Below, piece after piece: positions 6,601 to 7,133 of a stretch of DNA of 7,133 nucleotides (positions are counted from its first letter, which is position 1; every line of letters begins with the position of its first letter). The notes beneath the pieces are model-generated. The model made no database searches and was not told the origin of the DNA. It worked only from the letters and a program-made list of their open reading frames with translations. The DNA lies in assembly GCA_010672185.1 (NCBI GenBank), contig JAAHHL010000343.1, positions 1 to 7,133 on the forward strand, read 5' to 3'. Position numbers and translations under genes: made by a program. This DNA is from Caldora sp. SIO3E6. Lineage in GTDB: Bacteria; Cyanobacteriota; Cyanobacteriia; Cyanobacteriales; Coleofasciculaceae.

Positions 6601-6763
6601 TACCTGGTCTACTGTAAAAGAAGCTGGTAGTAATATTTTAATTGCAATACGAGATATTACTAATTTTTATTTAGATCATGTAACGGATAAGGATATATTT
6701 GAGTTTGTAACTGAAATTAAACAGGAATGTAGTTTGTATTTTAACAAGCTATATCAAAATTAA
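3635..6763 (+). CDS. IDO-like heme dioxygenase fused to a CPR-like FAD/NAD(P)H reductase and a cytochrome b5 domain
   Basis: A 1042-residue fusion, numbered from GTG 3635. Residues about 75-435 resemble indoleamine 2,3-dioxygenase: RAS-x7-AHAY (128-140), IYEFALYNW (190-198), SGGASPFF (324-331), THRHFLNSI (363-371), and the HRKIVMGY segment with likely proximal heme ligand H409 (H406 is the alternative). Residues about 462-785 resemble the P450-reductase FAD/NAD(P)H module: RLYSISSS (588-595), GICS (623-626), AGGTGISP (661-668), FTR (717-719, suited to NADPH) and VCG (758-760). No flavodoxin domain is present. Residues about 805-875 are a cytochrome b5 domain with HPGG (H836) and second axial candidate H855. 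Residues about 880-1042 are unrecognised. Expected chemistry is O2 insertion into an indole or other aromatic ring, with heme reduction supplied in cis. No signal peptide or clear membrane segment is seen. ATG 3659 is an equally plausible start; neither has a good ribosome site. Confidence 0.85.
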   Translation: MSNIKNKVMENIGDQLARCPFSGKARTLTTEQYLTLAQISSEELKNINNVEYWYEKGLRSVSPFEKIDPVTGFIPPKSPITRLPVTHKAWDILASKLPELMRTNSVAEYLTQMPCLSAMALPQEFIYRASVIIGSAAHAYAYAENAYCQQTFHLTPSSAKAKERKLPISLEIPYQELTQRLNRSSPQALIYEFALYNWKFKAGSPSKFNCHNLTECLDNLELLVPIFGNEAERRFILSFFMTELLAGPCAGLIVEIFRCIESDDQDRLCSVLLEMCGHLKRCNLMLKSNIPLNENHRNYFNSPLWTKTVAPLWAGARHGEVGISGGASPFFIMFDNLIARDRYEGNLGHQIINKENNNPLSFTHRHFLNSIRKIKLPIYITESNNSRLHHAFLELCRLYNGDYGYHAIHRKIVMGYMLVGTACGRGNTNSGTLQWHDNNAVLQLDKAFEGSKQERDLGIDANQRTLKCQLIKSKKIGNKTKELVFDVKDKIFRIYPGDKVAVVPQNDSSQVDGILKIFKNYKFNNFKPSKWWHKFFHLNDINLDKYSPKYIIQTILTYGELSNFEPSNQQNISDIGKCINSLRPMSPRLYSISSSQHELEKNAELRLTIGLLEYQNQNQNNFGICSRYLFNLTEQETVNFSLISSNWNILLQKHKSLVMIAGGTGISPMMALLRNRLFLEKSNNILFFVTKDTSSFYYKDEIAQLLKLGNLSFHGAFTRNCQYEAEDLIFSKNDIRHLLIENKQLIIDKLKDGAYFFVCGRVGFGQTVRNTIQEITNISEPEMYSMIANGIYREELFTTHQETKLSVIDEIDVILNSDYFVIDNNVYDISKYKYEHPGGAELFLSATEEDYKRQHGNCPNVNNILKTLHVGRIKSRSMKNIAPRQCDFYYQLRDILKASCSSLKKFIATTNIQDKDANTIILYELAYMTLDVYLKPVILLVMNIDKTLDSKANTNTSIENSLSYLSIDKYDYDCYLERIKSLEPEQICYTWSTVKEAGSNILIAIRDITNFYLDHVTDKDIFEFVTEIKQECSLYFNKLYQN
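5475..5492 (+). repeat. Hexanucleotide tandem repeat ATCAAA x3
   Basis: Three perfect copies of a six-base unit inside the reductase domain, encoding the Gln-Asn run QNQNQN near residues 615-620. It lies between the RLYS and GICS flavin motifs, probably in a surface loop. The unit is a multiple of three, so copy-number change would alter loop length without a frameshift. Confidence 0.6.
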
Positions 6764-6764
6764 T

Positions 6765-6785
6765 AGAGTATTTTTCACCTACTCT
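6765..6785. terminator. Inverted repeat just after the fusion-enzyme stop
   Basis: AGAGTA and TACTCT form a 6-base-pair stem around a 9-base loop, beginning one base after the TAA stop. The T5 run is in the loop and not after the stem. It is a weak candidate terminator, reported mainly because of its position. Confidence 0.3.
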
Positions 6786-6790
6786 GAGAA

Positions 6791-6804
6791 CCGGATTTGA
6801 TATG
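6791..6804 (-). repeat. Short element inverted relative to 3026-3039
   Basis: The reverse complement, CATATCAAATCCGG, matches TATACCAAATCAGG at 3026-3039 at 11 of 14 positions. The two lie shortly after the stops of the kinase and the fusion enzyme respectively, in opposite orientation. The short length makes this a weak observation. Confidence 0.25.
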
Positions 6805-6826
6805 ACTTGTTAATAGGCAAAAAGGC

Positions 6827-6899
6827 ATAATTTTACCAAACCCAAGATTAGTTTCGAGGCAGGCTTTGGAGTCTGTTATAGGTTCAATTGCCATTTTTC
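6827..6899 (+). repeat. Diverged intergenic direct repeat, copy B
   Basis: Partner of the copy at 3173-3243, with about 51 of 71 aligned positions identical by hand. It lies 63 bases after the fusion-enzyme stop and upstream of the 45-codon ORF. The frame of that ORF stays open back through this repeat to a TAG at 6814-6816, but no ATG, GTG or TTG occurs in that frame before 6931. Confidence 0.5.
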
Positions 6900-6905
6900 A
6901 GGGAA

Positions 6906-6919
6906 GCAGCATCAGCTGC
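6906..6919. repeat. Compact hairpin GCAGC-ATCA-GCTGC
   Basis: Perfect 5-base-pair, GC-rich stem with a 4-base loop, 13 bases before the GGAGG ribosome site at 6933. No T run follows, so it is more likely a leader structure or chance than a terminator. Confidence 0.3.
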
Positions 6920-6932
6920 AACAAAACTCGAT

Positions 6933-6937
6933 GGAGG
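6933..6937 (+). promoter_or_regulatory. Strong Shine-Dalgarno GGAGG
   Basis: GGAGG lies five bases before ATG 6943, the best ribosome site in the window. It favours ATG 6943 over the in-frame ATG 6931, whose codon overlaps the start of the GGAGG. Confidence 0.6.
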
Positions 6938-6942
6938 AAATT

Positions 6943-7080
6943 ATGAGTCTGACTGTGACTCGACAGGGAGCATCTATACAAACCTATTTTCAGTACGGTG
7001 TACAGAAACTGGAGTTTAGACTAAGACAAAATAGACCAGTCTTCTTTAAGCGATCGCGAATCAACTCAAGGCAATCGTGA
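6943..7080 (+). CDS. Hypothetical 45-residue protein
   Basis: ATG 6943 with GGAGG at the right distance opens a 45-codon frame ending at TGA 7078-7080. The peptide begins MSLTVTRQGASIQTYFQYGV and its C-terminal half is strongly basic, rich in Arg and Lys (for example RLRQNRP and FFKRSRINSR). No signal peptide, membrane helix, Cys motif or Gly-Gly leader site is visible and I do not recognise a family. The start at 6931 would add MEEI. It could be a small nucleic-acid-binding or regulatory peptide, or a chance frame behind a purine-rich stretch; the ribosome site is the main support. Confidence 0.4.
   Translation: MSLTVTRQGASIQTYFQYGVQKLEFRLRQNRPVFFKRSRINSRQS
7050..7057. repeat. HIP1 octamer GCGATCGC
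   Basis: Second perfect copy of the cyanobacterial octamer, here inside the small ORF. None was seen within the fusion-enzyme gene. Confidence 0.9.
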
Positions 7081-7133
7081 ATCCTCTCCAATCTGTATCA
7101 ATCTTATTCTCAAGCTTGCCTGTCAATAAGCAC
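7081..7133. other. Window end without recognisable feature
   Basis: The final 53 bases contain no start with a ribosome site and no clear hairpin or repeat that I can support. Confidence 0.6.

Noticed and set aside
3635..6763. The fusion gene as an assembly join of separate genes.
   Set aside because: The frame is continuous, the linkers between domains are of plausible length, and the domains make functional sense together; this cannot be fully excluded without reads or homologues.

Overview
The window looks like DNA from a cyanobacterium, probably a filamentous species with a large genome. The evidence is two copies of the cyanobacterial octamer GCGATCGC (1680-1687 and 7050-7057), a long multi-GAF histidine kinase of a typical cyanobacterial kind, moderate to low GC content, and long repeat-bearing intergenic stretches. 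Both large genes and the small third ORF are on the + strand.

Region 1 (72-3023) is a soluble histidine kinase with four GAF domains, HisKA and HATPase_c. It has no receiver domain and no response regulator beside it. Its third GAF domain resembles bilin-binding GAF domains but lacks the chromophore Cys-His pair. Region 2 (3024-3634) is 611 bases without a convincing large gene. It holds several inverted repeats, four copies of a TAATTRAGGG-like word, one copy of a diverged repeat, a possible 23-codon leader ORF, and a strong bulged hairpin that ends at the GTG codon of the next gene.

Region 3 (3635-6763) is the main interest. It is one 1042-residue reading frame that joins an indoleamine 2,3-dioxygenase-like heme domain, a cytochrome P450 reductase-like FAD/NAD(P)H domain, a cytochrome b5 domain and an unrecognised C-terminal segment of about 160 residues. 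IDO-type enzymes must be reduced to the ferrous state, and cytochrome b5 with its reductase is a known donor for human IDO. The fusion therefore reads as a self-sufficient heme dioxygenase: NAD(P)H to FAD to b5 heme to dioxygenase heme. Substrate and physiological role are unknown.

Region 4 (6764-7133) carries a second diverged copy of the intergenic repeat, a short hairpin, and a 45-codon ORF with a clear GGAGG ribosome site. No tRNA, rRNA, CRISPR array or transposase was seen. Nothing ties the kinase to the fusion enzyme functionally beyond position and shared orientation; the 611-base gap argues against a simple operon.
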